From positions 1 through 6,699 of the forward strand of contig JAHEDF010000216.1 in the NCBI GenBank assembly GCA_024641365.1: 6,699 bases of DNA, written 5' to 3'. Origin of the DNA: Planctomycetota bacterium. Its GTDB lineage: Bacteria > Planctomycetota > UBA11346. Below, in pieces: positions 5,807 to 6,699 of the stretch. The position numbers and the translations under genes are program-made. Positions within the stretch are counted from its first letter, which is position 1. Each line of letters opens with the position of its first letter. The notes under the pieces are model-generated. The model worked only from the letters and a program-made list of their open reading frames with translations, was not told the origin of the DNA and ran no database searches.

Positions 5807-6699
5807 TCAGGCGCTTTTCTGATGGGACCGTTCAACAAATAAAGAGCTGACGGACTGGTTGGTATGGATGTTTTTAATGGCAGCGCCTAATAATGGCGCC
5901 AATGACAATACTTTAACAGGTAAATCGGCGAAACGTCGTTTTAAGGGAACAGTATCGGTCATTACTAATTCATCGAGCGTGACTGCATTTAATCGTTCAT
6001 ACGCATCGCCACATAAAACGGCATGGGTACAAACTGGAATAACACGTTTAGCACCAAATTGACGCGCGGTTTTAATGGCATTCGACATGCTGCCTGCAGT
6101 GGTAATCATGTCGTCTATAATAATCGCATCACTTTCACCTATTTGACCAATTACATTTGCAACTTCTGTCGATGCATCGCCCGTGCGGCGCTTATCTATA
6201 ATTGCGAGTGGAATTCCCATCGCCTTGGCAACGCGATCAGCTAATTTAATTGATCCCGTATCGGGACTGACAACAACTGGATTATCGAGATTAAGATTTG
6301 TTAAATAATCTAAATGAACTGGTAATGCTAATAAATGATCTACCGGTACGTCAAAAAATCCCTGGATTTGTTGGGCGTGTAAATCAACCGTCAATACACG
6401 ATGAATACCCGCAGTCACCATTAAGTTAGCAACTAATTTCGCTGTGATCGGTACTCGACCTTGGTGCTTACGATCTTGGCGAGCATAACCAAAATAAGGA
6501 ACCACTGCCGTAATCCGCGATGCTGATGCGCGACGCAAGGCATCAGTCATAATTAACAATTCCATTAAAAAATCATTTGTCTGAGTCGGCTGCACTACAA
6601 ATACGTCAGCACCACGCACGTCTTCCATGACCTGCACTTTCACTTCACCATCTGGGAAGCGATTACAGTTCATAGCTCCCAGGGGCATGCCGACGTGGT
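5807..6699 (-). CDS. prs: Ribose-phosphate pyrophosphokinase (PRPP synthetase), 5' end outside window
   Basis: The enzyme transfers pyrophosphate from ATP to ribose 5-phosphate and supplies PRPP for purine, pyrimidine, NAD, histidine and tryptophan synthesis. The frame stays open to the window edge and reads HVG before MPLGAM, so that Met is internal. By comparison with class I enzymes, roughly 20 or more N-terminal residues are missing. Counting from that Met: RFPDGEV (10-16), VVQPT (31-35), ALRRASASRITAVVPYFGYA (50-69) with the catalytic flexible loop RQDRKHQGRVPITAK (70-84), VLTVDLHAQQIQGFFDVPVD (98-117) with the metal-binding His104, VVVSPDTGSIK (138-148) and the PRPP-binding loop AIIIDDMITTAGS (188-200). 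The end has the family sequence SVSSLF (279-284), then a short tail VERSHQKSA. The SPDTGSIKLA variant, rather than the SPDIGGVVRA of E. coli, resembles forms I know from non-proteobacterial lineages. Stop TGA is at 5809-5807. It is the upstream gene of rplY. Confidence 0.96.
   Translation of the reverse strand, partial: HVGMPLGAMNCNRFPDGEVKVQVMEDVRGADVFVVQPTQTNDFLMELLIMTDALRRASASRITAVVPYFGYARQDRKHQGRVPITAKLVANLMVTAGIHRVLTVDLHAQQIQGFFDVPVDHLLALPVHLDYLTNLNLDNPVVVSPDTGSIKLADRVAKAMGIPLAIIDKRRTGDASTEVANVIGQIGESDAIIIDDMITTAGSMSNAIKTARQFGAKRVIPVCTHAVLCGDAYERLNAVTLDELVMTDTVPLKRRFADLPVKVLSLAPLLGAAIKNIHTNQSVSSLFVERSHQKSA

Overview
The window carries five protein genes plus a cluster of palindromic intergenic repeats. 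It reads as a free-living Gram-negative chromosome of moderate-to-low G+C. The taxon is not fixed by the sequence. The PDZ/toroid protein resembles the DUF6288 family, which I know mainly from Planctomycetota, Verrucomicrobiota and relatives. The long Ctc-type L25 and the Prs variant fit that group. A gammaproteobacterium cannot be excluded. I rate a PVC-type origin as plausible, not proven.

Layout, left to right. (1) Positions 1-111 hold one end of an interspersed repeat, cut by the window edge. (2) trhO (122-871, minus) encodes a tRNA U34 hydroxylase of the rhodanese family. (3) A secreted protein on the minus strand (1068-2342) joins Sel1-like repeats to a C39/papain-like cysteine-protease domain. 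(4) After a shared 269-bp divergent upstream region comes a plus-strand gene (2612-4660) for a secreted protein with a PDZ domain, an alpha/alpha-toroid-like DUF6288 region and a helical tail. (5) Positions 4661-5135 hold no gene, but three structures in tandem: a 104-bp imperfect palindrome, a 183-bp MITE-like nested palindrome, and a strong intrinsic terminator. The MITE-like element is a second copy, in inverted orientation, of the repeat at position 1. (6) On the minus strand, prs (5' end outside the window) and rplY form a compact operon that ends at this terminator.

How the parts relate. prs and rplY are housekeeping genes in a widely conserved order. The pth gene that often follows them is missing here, and the operon ends right after rplY. 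trhO is housekeeping tRNA modification. The two exported proteins between them are the accessory part. They are divergently arranged around one intergenic region and may be co-regulated envelope or extracellular proteins, one of them a probable cysteine peptidase. The trhO/Sel1-C39/DUF6288 block is bracketed by two ~96% identical inverted repeat copies. Recombination between these copies could invert about 4.8 kb. No known defence, CRISPR, phage or transposase system is visible.
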